Of a stretch of DNA of 64,000 nucleotides, positions 47,295 to 56,289 are shown piece after piece. How positions within the stretch are numbered: the stretch's first letter is position 1; every line of letters begins with the position of its first letter. Position numbers and translations under genes: made by a program. The DNA is from CAIWHR01 sp963823215 (GTDB lineage: Bacteria; Pseudomonadota; Gammaproteobacteria; Burkholderiales; Casimicrobiaceae). The notes below the pieces were generated by a model, which was not told where the DNA came from, did no database searches, and worked only from the letters and a program-made list of their open reading frames with translations. Where the stretch lies: positions 444,617-508,616 of the forward strand of contig CAWGKT010000007.1 in the NCBI GenBank assembly GCA_963823215.1, in the 5' to 3' direction.

Positions 47295-47870
47295 TCAGCT
47301 CCGGGTGCTCAGCGCGACGGCCTGCGGCTCGGCCTGGCCGTCCCGCTGCTCGACGTGGACGCCGACGCCGGTGCCGGGCGCGCGCCGGGTGAGCTCGCCG
47401 TCGCGGATCTTCTCGTGCAGCGTGATGATGGCGTGGATGAGCGTCTCGGGGCCGGGCGGGCAGCCCGGGGCGTAGACGTCGACCGGCACGATCTGGTCGA
47501 CGCCCTGCACGATCGCGTAGTTGTTGAACATGCCGCCGCTGCTCGCGCACACGCCCATGGAGATGACCCACTTGGGCTCCATCATCTGGTCGTAGATCTG
47601 GCGCAGCACCGGCGCCATCTTCTGGCTGACCCGGCCGGCGACGATCATGAGGTCGGCCTGGCGGGGCGAGGCGCGGAACATCTCCATGCCGAAGCGGGCG
47701 ATGTCGTAGTGCGCGCCGCCGGCGCCCATCATCTCGATGGCGCAGCAGGCGAGGCCGAAGGTGGCCGGCATCACCGACATGCGGCGCGCCCACTTCACGA
47801 GGTCCTCGAGCTTGCCGGTGAGGAAGTTGTGGTCGAGCCCCTCGAGGCCCTTGCTCACGTCCCACTGCAC
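47295..47870 (-). CDS. nuoB: NADH-quinone oxidoreductase subunit B
   Basis: An intact 191-residue protein. The N2 4Fe-4S cluster ligands are visible as the tandem Cys in FGLACCAIEMM, the Cys in WVISMGVCASSGGMFNNY and that in DVYAPGCPPGPETLI. Start MQWDVSKGLEGLDHNF. It hands electrons to quinone at the NuoB/NuoD interface. The stop is adjacent to the nuoC start. Confidence 0.95.
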   Translation of the reverse strand: MQWDVSKGLEGLDHNFLTGKLEDLVKWARRMSVMPATFGLACCAIEMMGAGGAHYDIARFGMEMFRASPRQADLMIVAGRVSQKMAPVLRQIYDQMMEPKWVISMGVCASSGGMFNNYAIVQGVDQIVPVDVYAPGCPPGPETLIHAIITLHEKIRDGELTRRAPGTGVGVHVEQRDGQAEPQAVALSTRS

Positions 47871-47871
47871 T

Positions 47872-48350
47872 CAGGCCGCCTCTCCTCGTCGGCGTCGGGT
47901 CGTCGCGCCCGTCGAGGCCCACCCTCTGGATCGGTGGTGGTGCGTGGTGCGCTCCGGCGGAGACCATCGGCGACAGGCGCCGCAGGTGCTTGACCGGGCC
48001 CCAGTCGAGGGCGCCGTTGCTGATCAGGTACACGAACGACGACGAGCACGGCGACCGCGAACACGAGCATCTCGACCGAGCCCGAGCGCGCCGAGGTTCC
48101 GGTAGATGACCGCCCACGGGTAGAGGAAGATGATCTCGATGTCGAAGACGATGAAGATCATCGCGACCAGGTAGAAGCGCACCGGGAACCGCTCCGGCGG
48201 CTCGCGCCCGGGCACGATGCCGCACTCGTAGGGCGAGCGCTTGGCGATGGTGGTGGCGCTCGGGGCCAGCAGCTGCGACGCCACCCGGCTCAGCGCCGCG
48301 AACACGACCGCCAGCACGGCCAGCGCGACGACCGGGAGGTACTGGCCCAT
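47872..48350 (-). CDS. nuoA: NADH-quinone oxidoreductase subunit A (frame changes)
   Basis: Starts MGQYLPVVALAVLAVVFAAL, the first of three membrane helices; SPYECGIVPGREPPERFPVR is the family signature loop, with FYLVAMIFIVFDIEIIFLYP the second helix. After changes near 48,085 and 48,030 the third helix appears (VEMLVFAVAVLVVFVYLISN), then a hydrophilic tail. The end is approximate because of the indels. It is first of the nuo operon. Confidence 0.85.
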
Positions 48351-48356
48351 CGGCCG

Positions 48357-49273
48357 CTACGCCCTCCGGGATCGCGAGGGAGATCCCCCGCGCCTCGGCG
48401 GCGCGCAGGTCGCGGCGGTGGAGCATGAGCGATCGTGGCCGCGAACATCAGGCCCGGAGAAGATCGTGAGCATGGCGCCCGGGAAGCGGACGTCGCCGAG
48501 GTCGCGCTCCATGATCACGCTCACCACCGGCTGGGTCGGGTCGGCCACCGGGGTCGGGGGCGCCTCGCCCGGGCACCGGCCTCCTGCTCCTTCACCGGCT
48601 GCATCTGGATGATGGCGTAGTGCGGTGGGTGCTGGACCTGCCAGAACGTGGTCTTGAGCTTGGTGGTGATGCGATCGAGGCGGCTCGGGTCGTCGGGCAG
48701 GCCGTCCTTGCCGCCGCGCTCGAACGAGTAGACGGTGACGTAGTCGGCCGCGCCCTCGAGCCCGAGCTCCTCGTCCGGGTTCGCGACGAAGTGCTCGTCG
48801 ACGGTGGCCTTCGCCTCACCGAAGGCTGGGGTTCGACTCGGGCAGGAGCCGCCAGCCGCCGAGCGTCGGCTCGACCTCCTCGCGCAGCTCGTCGAAGTCG
48901 CGTCGGCGTCGAGGTCGTTGAGCTCCTCCGGGCGGGGGCAGCGCGGAGGTGTCGAGGTCGCGCGCCTTCTCGAGCGCGGCGTCCGCGAGGCCGGAGTCGT
49001 CGGTGGTGCCGCTCGCGTAGACGACCTCCTTGACCTCCCAGCTTGGGCGCCTCGCCGAGCATGCCGATGGTGCCGTAGATCCACCAGGTGAGGCCCATGA
49101 TCGTGCACCAGCCGAAGATGGCGCTGATGGCGACGAGGAAGCCCGAGCCGCGAGCCGAGGTTGGTGCCGAGGAGCAGGTAGACGGAGCCCATCAGGACGA
49201 CGACGCCGACGAGGACGGCGAGGAAGCCGCGGATCTGCGGGTCCCAGGCGATGCCGGCGAGGAGGTGCAGCAT
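48357..49273 (-). CDS. Membrane protein of the bc1/nuo cluster (frame changes)
   Basis: About 300 residues. Two membrane helices at the N-terminus (GFLAVLVGVVVLMGSVYLLL, then AISAIFGWCTIMGLTWWIYG after a frame change) precede a soluble part (DYVTVYSFERGGKDGLPDDP, TTFWQVQHPPHYAIIQMQPV), and a late segment reads ERDLGDVRFPGAMLTIFSG with a third helix. I treat these as one gene because each piece continues the last across an indel. No family name is known to me; its place between the cytochrome genes and nuoA suggests a lineage-specific accessory of the respiratory chain. Confidence 0.55.
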
Positions 49274-49386
49274 CGCTCAGGGCTCCTCGGTCGGTGGTCG
49301 TGGTGGCGGCGGCCTCGACGGCGCGCCGGTGCGCCGGTGGTCGCCGGTCCGCGCTCCGAGGCTGCGCCTCGTACTGGGCGACGGCG

Positions 49387-50518
49387 TCAGATCATGTCCT
49401 CGGTGAACATCCCGTCGCCGTCGGCGTCGTCGTCGGGTCGTCGGGTCGTCCGGGTTGTCGCCGAAGCCGGGCATGCGTCCGCTGCCCTGGCCGCGCTGGC
49501 CGTAGAGCATGCCGTACTCGGTGCCCGTCGTCGAGGAAGCTCGATGAGGTCGTCGATCGTGAGGAACTGGCGCGGGACCACCCCGCTGGTGAGCGCGGAG
49601 CCGAAGGCGCCCGATGCCGTCGGGGTAGCCGGCGTAGTCGCTCGAGGTCGGCGTCGGCGGGCTCGACGGCGCCGTACAGGAACGACGCACCCTTGGTGTG
49701 GCACCGAGCGCAGGAGTAGGCGCCGCCCGCCGTCGCCCGACTCGATGCCCGAGGTTGAAGAGGGCCTCGCCGACCGCCGGGTCGTCGTAGTCGATCGTCG
49801 GCGTCCTCGCCGAGGCCCGAGCTCCTGGCGCAGCGCGGCCTCGACCTGCGCCTTGGCCTCGTCGGAGGTGAGCTGGATCGAGCCGAGGTAGGCGATGAGC
49901 TCGTCGATCTGCTGGGTGGTGAGCGGGCCGCCGCCGTCGGCGCCCCACGCGGGCATCGGCGTGCCGGGCCGGCCGTAGATCGAGGATCTGGCGCAGCTCC
50001 TCCTCGCTGAAGCGGAGCAGCACGGTGTTGAGCGCCGGCGCGCGCCAGGTGACGGTGGCGACGAACTCGCCGTCGGCGTCGGTGAGCGTGAAGGCGGCGC
50101 CTGGCCGCCGACGCCCTCGGCGCCGTGGCAGCCGGCGCAGTTGTACCCACCGTCGCCGGTGGGGGCGAAGAGCTTGCGCGCCGCGGTTGATGAAGGTCTG
50201 GTCGAAGTTCTCGATGGCACCGCGTCTGCCGGCCCGGCTCGTTGAGCCAGTAGAGCGGGCAGGCCGATGGCGGTGATCGCCATGAGCACGAGGCCGGTGC
50301 CGAGCGCGCGGGTGAGGCGCGGGCCCTCGAGCGTCTCGTCGTCGTAGTACGGCTTGCGGTTGGCGGCCAGCTCGATCTCGGAGGAGATCTCGGCTCGCCC
50401 GGCGCGGATGTTGATGATGACGTAGGTGACGAAGCCGATGCCCGGTGATCGCGGCGATCACGACGCCGACTGCCTTCACCGTGCTGGCGGCCAGCACGGC
50501 GGTGAGGAGAAGGCTCAT
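49387..50518 (-). CDS. Membrane-anchored diheme cytochrome c (many frame changes)
   Basis: About 375 residues. N-terminal helix MSLLLTAVLAASTVKAVGVV, a second helix near 50,280 (LVLMAITAIGLP), then two heme sites: GYNCAGCHGAEGVGGQ near 50,130 and YSCARCHTKGASFLYG near 49,710 (both CxxCH). FSEEELRQIL and LTTQQIDELIAYLGSIQLTS are typical cytochrome c helices. It ends GMFTEDMI. It sits where actinobacteria carry QcrC, so it probably takes electrons from the Rieske protein. Confidence 0.75.
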
Positions 50519-50649
50519 CTACGCGACCCCACCGGAGGCAGGAGCGAGTCGGCGCGACTGCGCGAGGCCGAAGCCGAGCCGGCTGCGCCGGTCGGCGGGA
50601 GGCACTTGCGGAGACAGGAGCGAAGCGACGCTCGGAGCAAGCGATCGAC

Positions 50650-51528
50650 TCAGTGCTCCCCGCCGCCGACGCAGTGCGGACCTTCGGCCTCTTGGCCGGT
50701 GGTGTTGGTGCCGATCGGCGGACCCTGGATGATGATGCCGGTGTTCACGCTGACCTTGCCGCCGGCGACGGTGAGGGGGAAGCGGTCGAGGCCACGCGGC
50801 GCCGGGCCACCCTTCTTCTCGCCGTTGCGGTTGTACTGCGAGCCGTGGCACTGGCACTCGAACCACTGCGAGGTGAGGCACTGCGGCACGCGGCAGCCGA
50901 GGTGCACGCACTTCTGGTAGAGCGCGGTGTAGCCCGCCTCCATGCTGGTGATCTCGGGCGGCGAGTACACGGCGCTTGGCGGCGCCCAGGGCGGCGGCCG
51001 GGTAGTGGGTGACCCACATGCGGCCCTCGGGGTAGTAGGCGAAGCCCTGGCCCTCGTCGATCTTGGCGTCGACGTCGGCCGTGCTGCCCGATGGTGATCT
51101 TGGAGCCGAAGCCCGACGCCGAGCTGCGGCCAGAGGAAGGCGAGGCACGCGGCGCCGAAGCCCGGCCAGGCCGAGGCCGAAGAACGTGACGATGCCGCGG
51201 TTGAGGAACTGGCGGCGGGTGACGCCGAGCGCCTCGGGATCGGGCGGCACCCACGGCGACCGGCGCGGTGGCGCCCACCGTGGCGAGCGCCTGCGACGCC
51301 TCGCGCCGCTCGATGACGGCGGCCCGCTCGACCTCCTTGCCGGTGACCGGGTGCGCCGTCGTCGCGCTCGAGCACGGCGACGGCACCGCGGTCGCGCTTG
51401 CGGGTCTCGCGGGCCAGCGCGCCGATGGCCTCGCCGGTGTCGCGGCGGCGGGCGGCGGCGAACAGCAGCACGCCGGCCAGCACGACGAGGACGGGGATGG
51501 CGATGAGCAGGACGGTGGTGGGTTCCAT
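50650..51528 (-). CDS. Rieske iron-sulfur protein (frame changes)
   Basis: About 290 residues. The N-terminal helix is TTVLLIAIPVLVVLAGVLLF, a second helix follows RRQFLNRGIVTFFGLGLAG, and the Rieske domain shows KCVHLGCRVPQC and WFECQCHGSQYN, the CxH...CxxH cluster-ligand boxes. The C-terminus reads FPLTVAGGKVSVNTGIIIQG. Frame changes near 51,370, 51,260 and 51,130. It is the QcrA-like electron carrier between quinol and cytochrome c. Confidence 0.88.
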   Translation of the reverse strand: MEPTTVLLIAIPVLVVLAGVLLFAAARRRDTGEAIGALARETRKRDRGAVAVLERDDGAPGHRQGGRAGRRHRAARGVAGARHGGRHRAGRRGCRPIPRRSASPAASSSTAASSRSSASAWPGFGAACLAFLWPQLGVGLRLQDHHRAARPTSTPRSTRARASPTTPRAACGSPTTRPPPWAPPSAVYSPPEITSMEAGYTALYQKCVHLGCRVPQCLTSQWFECQCHGSQYNRNGEKKGGPAPRGLDRFPLTVAGGKVSVNTGIIIQGPPIGTNTTGQEAEGPHCVGGGEH

Positions 51529-51535
51529 GGTTGCC

Positions 51536-52315
51536 TCACAGCTCCACGAACAGGCCGTCGTTCCAGGGGAAGATGAAGTTGAAGCCCGGGCCCCGGAAGA
51601 ACGTGCCGATCATGACGAGCACGGCCCAGTACATGAGGAACATCGTCATCAGCGAGATGGCGAACTTGCGGTTCTCGGGCTTGTTGCTCGGGTTGCGGTC
51701 GATGTACGGGGCGAGGATCAGCCCGACGAGCGCCATGCCCGGGAGGATCACGCCGGCCACCATCGGGTGGAACCACTTGAGGAGCTCCTGGAGGCCGAGG
51801 AAGTACCACGGCGCCTTGGAGGGGTTCGGCGTCTGGTTGACGTTGGCCAGCTCGAGGAGCGGCGCGTTGACGAAGATCGAGAAGACGAGCAGGAACGCGG
51901 TGCAGGCGAGGGCGGCGACGAACTCGACGACGAGCAGGTGCGGCCACACGTGGACCTTGTCCTGCGGCATGGCCTTGACGTCCTGGATCGAGCCGGACTT
52001 GACGACCGTCAGGAGGCGCTGGGTGTGCCCGCCGGGACCGGTGGCGAGCGGGCGCCGCGACCGGCGGGGCCGCCGTGGCCACGCCACCGCCGCCGGCGGT
52101 GGCGACCTCGGTGGAGGCGGCGCTCGCCGCCCTCCGCCTTGGCCTTGGCCGCCTTGGAGCGCTCGAGGAGGTGCGCCGGGATCTTGCTCTCCGCCGCACT
52201 GCGGGCGTCTCCGGCGCGCCTCGCCGGCGCGTGCCGGCGCGTCGCCACCGGCGGCAGCGGCCTTGGCGCGGGCCTCTTCGGCTCGCTTGCGGAGGTGCTC
52301 GGGGATCTCGGTCAT
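51536..52315 (-). CDS. Cytochrome b C-terminal subunit (subunit IV-like)
   Basis: A 259-residue protein. The first 95 residues are a hydrophilic, Ala/Arg-rich extension starting MTEIPEHLRKRAEEARAKAA; a second copy of that motif (IPAHLLERSKAAKAKAEGGE) is readable near 52,180 in another frame. Then three membrane helices follow: HLLVVEFVAALACTAFLLVF, WFHPMVAGVILPGMALVGLI and SLMTMFLMYWAVLVMIGTFF, with KAPWYFLGLQELLKW, the conserved PWYF quinol-site region. Together with the next gene it makes a split, b6f-like cytochrome b. Confidence 0.85.
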   Translation of the reverse strand: MTEIPEHLRKRAEEARAKAAAAGGDAPARAGEARRRRPQCGGEQDPGAPPRALQGGQGQGGGRRAPPPPRSPPPAAVAWPRRPRRSRRPLATGPGGHTQRLLTVVKSGSIQDVKAMPQDKVHVWPHLLVVEFVAALACTAFLLVFSIFVNAPLLELANVNQTPNPSKAPWYFLGLQELLKWFHPMVAGVILPGMALVGLILAPYIDRNPSNKPENRKFAISLMTMFLMYWAVLVMIGTFFRGPGFNFIFPWNDGLFVEL

Positions 52316-52336
52316 CGTGCGCTTCGCCTCCCTCGA

Positions 52337-53125
52337 TCACAGCGGGCCGGAGATGCCGCCGTCCTTGCGCACCCGCCAGAAGTGGATCGCCATGAAGATG
52401 ACGATCACGAACGGGAGCATCAGGACGTGCAGCACGTACCAGCGTAGGAGTGTGTCGGTGCCGATCTCCGCGCCACCGAGGAGCACGAAGCGCACCTGGT
52501 TGCCGAAGACCGGCGTGTAGCCCATCATGTTCGTGCCCACCGTGACCGCCCAGAGCGCGAGCTGGTCCCACGGGAGCAGGTAGCCGGTGAAGGACAGCAG
52601 CAGCGTGAGCAGCAGCAGCACCACGCCGATCACCCAGTTGAACTCGCGGGGCGGCTTGTAGGCGCCGTGGTAGAAGACGCGGGCCATGTGCAGGAACACG
52701 GACAGCACCATGAGGTGCGCGCCCCATCGGTGCATGTTCCGCACGAGCAGCCCGAAGGTGACCGAGGTCTGCAGGGTGTAGATGTCGTCCCACGCCTGGG
52801 CGGCGGTGGGCCGGTAGAAGAACATCAGGAAGATGCCGGTGACCGTGAGCAGGATGAAGAGGAAGAAGGACAGCCCGCCGAGGCAGAGCGTGTAGCTCAC
52901 CTTCACGGCGTGGCGCTTCACCTTCACCGGGTGCAGGTGGTACAGCACCGAGTTCATGATCACGTAGGAGCGGTTGCGGGGGGAGTCGGTGTAGCCGTTC
53001 CGGAAGATCGAGCCCGGGCGGAAGATCGAGTTCCACGCCTGGCTGCCCTGCACGTTCTCGGGGAGCTTCTTGAGCGAGTCGGCGACGCGCTCGCCGGTGC
53101 TCTTGCCGTCCATCGTGTCTGCCAC
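52337..53125 (-). CDS. Cytochrome b N-terminal subunit (b6-like)
   Basis: An intact 262-residue protein. Four membrane helices and two pairs of heme-ligating His: in LLVRNMHRWGAHLMVLSVFL (first pair starts) with SVFLHMARVFYHG, and in WYVLHVLMLPFVIVIFMAIH. The GTGxxxMMGYTPVFGNQ-like segment and KDGGISGPL tail match bacterial cytochrome b. An N-terminal hydrophilic extension precedes the first helix. It oxidises menaquinol. Confidence 0.92.
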   Translation of the reverse strand: MADTMDGKSTGERVADSLKKLPENVQGSQAWNSIFRPGSIFRNGYTDSPRNRSYVIMNSVLYHLHPVKVKRHAVKVSYTLCLGGLSFFLFILLTVTGIFLMFFYRPTAAQAWDDIYTLQTSVTFGLLVRNMHRWGAHLMVLSVFLHMARVFYHGAYKPPREFNWVIGVVLLLLTLLLSFTGYLLPWDQLALWAVTVGTNMMGYTPVFGNQVRFVLLGGAEIGTDTLLRWYVLHVLMLPFVIVIFMAIHFWRVRKDGGISGPL

Positions 53126-53135
53126 GGTGCCTCTC

Positions 53136-53552
53136 CTACCCCAGCCTCATGCCGTAGCCGTAGCCGTGGGTGTTGGTGCGCTGGTGGTGGTCGCCGCCGG
53201 GAGCCGGGTCGCCGACCTTGCCCATGATGATCACGCCCGTCGGGCAGCGGTCGACGCAGAGGGCGCAGCGGGTGCACACGTCGTCGTCGATCAGGAACAC
53301 CACGTGGTCGCTCGGGTCGAGGCCCGGCTGGTCGACGCCGACCGCTTCGTCGACCGCGTCGGTGGCCACCATGTGGATGCACTTCCACGGGCAGATGTCG
53401 ACGCAGCCCTCGCACATGATGCACTCGGACTGGTCGATGTGGATGAACTGCTTCGGCTTGACGGCCTTGCCGAGCCAGGCGGCGTCGACCTCCTGCAGGA
53501 CGTAGTCCTGCCGGAACTCGGGCATCGGCGGGTTGGCGTCGGTGCGGGCCAT
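53136..53552 (-). CDS. Ferredoxin, two 4Fe-4S clusters
   Basis: A 138-residue protein from the ATG at 53,552 (MARTDANPPMPEFRQDYVLQ). Cluster motifs are CIMCEGCVDICPW and CTRCALCVDRCPTG, separated by about 45 residues. It lies 10 bases upstream of the cytochrome b start, so it belongs to the same transcript. A soluble ferredoxin in front of a cytochrome b/Rieske set suggests an extra electron entry to the quinol oxidase complex. Confidence 0.88.
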   Translation of the reverse strand: MARTDANPPMPEFRQDYVLQEVDAAWLGKAVKPKQFIHIDQSECIMCEGCVDICPWKCIHMVATDAVDEAVGVDQPGLDPSDHVVFLIDDDVCTRCALCVDRCPTGVIIMGKVGDPAPGGDHHQRTNTHGYGYGMRLG

Positions 53553-53560
53553 GGCGTCGG

Positions 53561-53994
53561 CTAGGCCTTCCGCGCCAGCGGACGGCCGTAGGTGGTGGTG
53601 GGCACGACCTCGGCCTTCGGCTTGGCGCGGTTCTGCCACTGGGCCCAGTGGAAGATGTGCAGGCTGAGGGCCACGCCGTAGATCAGCAGCGACGACGAGG
53701 TCGCGCAGCACCTGGTAGGTGATCGTGAACGGGACGAAGCGGTTGCGGCTCGAGGAGGTCGAAGGGCCCGACGACGATCCGGTCGGAGCGCCAGCCCCAC
53801 TCGTTGTCGGCCAGGGTGATCCACTGGTGCGGGATGACGCCGTACCAGAGGTTGAAGAGCACGAAGGCGAAGGTGGAGGCGAGCATCGCCTCGCCCCAGG
53901 TGAGGTAGCGGCCCGGCGGCCGGCGCTTGCTGTACAGCACGACGGCGAGGTCGCAGCAGGAGGGCGATGATCACAGCTGTGGCGAACGCGATCA
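53561..53994 (-). CDS. Membrane protein of the bc complex cluster (frame changes)
   Basis: About 145 residues from GTG (VIAFATAVIIALLL) preceded by GAGGGAG. Helices: AFATAVIIALLL, then after a change MLASTFAFVLFNLWYGVIPH, and later VASLLIYGVALSLHIFHWAQ; the tail QNRAKPKAEVVPTTTYGRPL ends at 53,561. WITLADNEWGWRSDRIVVGP is a periplasmic-looking loop. No family name known. It overlaps the front of the ferredoxin-cytochrome transcript and is probably its first gene. Confidence 0.55.
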
Positions 53995-54209
53995 CTCGCG
54001 GCGGCTCCCTCGTGAATTCGCTCACATTGGTACCGGGTGCGACGGATCGACCCCGGCCGGACGGTTCCGGTCTAGCACGGCGCCTCGGCGTCGCAGCACA
54101 TCCGGCGGAGACGGCCGAAGATCCCCGTCGTTCGTGGCTTGGAAGGGGGTGGTCGAACGCGCCTAGGTTCGGCCACGACCACGCCCCGCCCGTTGGAGGA
54201 CCCAACCGC

Positions 54210-54971
54210 GTGACCGAGATCCCCGAGCACCTGCTCAAGCGCTCCAAGGAACGCCGATCGGCCATCGGTGGCGGCGACGCCCCGGCCGAGGAGGGCGCGC
54301 CGGCGGGTGAGGTCGAGGCGGCCCCGGCCGGCGGCGCCCGTCGCCGCCGCGGCCGCGGCGGCCGCCGTGCCCGAGCCGGCCCCGGTGCCCGAGCCCGTGC
54401 GGCCCGAGGTCGCCGCGGCGCTGAGCCGGCGCAAGATCCCCTTCTGGGCCCTGCCCGGTGCTGGCCGCCCTGCCCCTGTGGGCCTACGTGTACCAGGCCA
54501 CCCTCGAGCCGGCCCCCACCGGCGAGCTCACCCCGGTCGAGGCGGGCGGCGCGATCTACGTCGTCCGCGGCCTGCGCCGGCTGCCACGGCGCCGGCGGCG
54601 GCGGGCAGCGCCAGCGTGCCCGGGCTTCGACGGCGTGCTGGAGACCTGGCCCGACTTCCGCGACCACATGATGTGGGTGCGCCTCGGCAACGCCGGCGTG
54701 GTACGACGCGTCCGGCGAGCAGGTGTACGGCGCCACCGACAAGCCGAGCAACGGCGGCACGATGCCCGCCCACCCGAGCCTCTCCGACCAGGAGCTGGCG
54801 CGAGGTCGTGCTCTACGAGCGGGTCGCAGTTCGGCGGCATGGAGGAGTCGGGCGAGGAGTACGACGCGCTGCTCGCCATCGCCGAGGGCACCACGACCTT
54901 CGCCGAGGCCGGGCTCGGGCGAGGTCTCGACCGCCGCCGGCGTCCCCGAGGACGACCTCGCCGCCGGCTGA
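54210..54971 (+). CDS. Membrane-anchored monoheme cytochrome c (many frame changes)
   Basis: About 250 residues from a GTG with GGAGGA upstream. The N-terminus VTEIPEHLLKRSKERRSAIG copies the N-terminus of the cytochrome b C-terminal subunit. An Ala/Pro-rich linker, one membrane helix (VLAALPLWAYVYQATLEP), and the heme site CAGCHGAG near 54,575 follow, then VLETWPDFRDHMMWVRLG, GGTMPAHPSLSDQELA (Met ligand region) and EVVLYERSQFGGMEESGEEY across frames. It diverges from the cytochrome bc cluster and probably accepts its electrons. Confidence 0.75.
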
Positions 54972-55018
54972 CCGCGCGATTGCCGCGTCCGGTCCGCGCC
55001 GACCGGCAGACTGAGCCC

Positions 55019-56287
55019 GTGACCGCGCCCCACCGCCACGACGTGCTCGTCATCGGCGGCGGGCCGGCGGGCGCCGCGGCCGGGCACTGGCTGGCCCGGG
55101 CCGGGCCGCGACGTCGTCGTCGTCGAGAAGAAGACGTTCCCGCGGGAGAAGACCTGCGGCGACGGCCTCACCCCGCGGGCGGTCACCCAGCTGCGGGCGA
55201 TGGGGCTCGAGGAGAAGATCGCCGCCAACCACCACCGCTACGACGGCCTGCGCTGCATCGCCCACGGCATCACGCTCGAGATGCCGTGGCCGCAGCACCC
55301 CGTGCACCCGAGCCACGGCTACGTCGTGCGCCGGCGCGACCTCGACACGATGGTCGCCGAGGAGGCCGTCGGCCCGCGGCGCCACGCTGCTGCAGGGCAC
55401 GGAGGCGCTGCGCCCGATCCTGCGCGACGGGCTCGCTCACCGGCGCCGTCGTGAAGGACAAGGACACCGGCGAGGAGCGCGAGCTGCTCGCCCGCTACGT
55501 CGTGATCGCCGACGGCTCGCTCTCGCGGTTCGGCCGGGCCCTCGGCAACCAGCGCGACAAGCGCCTGCCGCAGGGCATGGCCATCCGCGGCTACTTCGAG
55601 AGCCCGCTGCACGCCGAGCCGTGGATCGAGTCAGCCCTCGACGTCCGCGACCGCAACGGCGACGCCATGCCCGGGCTACGGCTGGATCTTCCCGTGCGGC
55701 GACGGGACCATCAACGTCGGCATCGGGCTGCTGTCCACGTTCCGCGGCTGGCGCGACATCAACACCTCGCACCTGATGCGCGAGTGGGCGGCCACCGCGC
55801 CCGCGCACTGGGGCATCGACCCCGACGCCATGCTCGGCGAGGCCACCGGCGGGCGGCTGCCGATGGCCGGGTCGATCAACCCGAAGTCGGACCGACGTGG
55901 ATCGCGATCGGCGACGCGGCCGGCTCGATCAACCCGTTCAACGGCGAGGGCATCGACTACGCGTACGAGACCGGCCGCATGGCGGCCGAGCTCATCGACG
56001 AGGCGCTCGAGACCGGGTCGGCCATGCCGCTCGCGCGCTACCCCGACCTGCTCGAGGCGGAGTACGGCCTCTACTTCCAGGTGGCCCGCGCCTTCGCCCA
56101 CGTGATCGGGCAGCCCGCGCTCATGCAGCAGCTGACCCGCGTCGGGATGCAGTCGCAGTCGCTCATGGAGTGGGTGCTGCGCATCATGGCCAACCTGCTC
56201 CGCCCCGACGAGCTCGGCCCCGCCGAGGCCGCCTACCGCGCCGTCGCCGCGATCGCCGGCATCGTCCCCGAGCGCATCCCCGCGTAG
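55019..56287 (+). CDS. Geranylgeranyl-reductase-family flavoprotein (frame changes)
   Basis: About 420 residues from GTG (VTAPHRHDVLVIGGGPAGAA). The FAD dinucleotide fold GGGPAGAAAGHWLARAG, then KTFPREKTCGDGLTPRAVTQ, the family-specific CGD motif, GWIFPCGDGTINVGIGLLST and the second FAD motif WIAIGDAAGSINPFNGEGID are all present. Frame changes near 55,110, 55,375, 55,430, 55,675 and 55,890. Such enzymes reduce isoprenoid double bonds of menaquinone or lipids; close to a menaquinol oxidase, a role in menaquinone side-chain reduction fits. Confidence 0.85.
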   Translation: MTAPHRHDVLVIGGGPAGAAAGHWLARAGPRRRRRREEDVPAGEDLRRRPHPAGGHPAAGDGARGEDRRQPPPLRRPALHRPRHHARDAVAAAPRAPEPRLRRAPARPRHDGRRGGRRPAAPRCCRARRRCARSCATGSLTGAVVKDKDTGEERELLARYVVIADGSLSRFGRALGNQRDKRLPQGMAIRGYFESPLHAEPWIESALDVRDRNGDAMPGLRLDLPVRRRDHQRRHRAAVHVPRLARHQHLAPDARVGGHRARALGHRPRRHARRGHRRAAADGRVDQPEVGPTWIAIGDAAGSINPFNGEGIDYAYETGRMAAELIDEALETGSAMPLARYPDLLEAEYGLYFQVARAFAHVIGQPALMQQLTRVGMQSQSLMEWVLRIMANLLRPDELGPAEAAYRAVAAIAGIVPERIPA

Positions 56288-56289
56288 CG

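Noticed and set aside
45421..48426. A 1,001-codon minus-strand open frame
   Set aside because: It is a shifted frame over nuoA, nuoB, nuoC and nuoD. The real subunits lie in other frames and are intact or nearly so.
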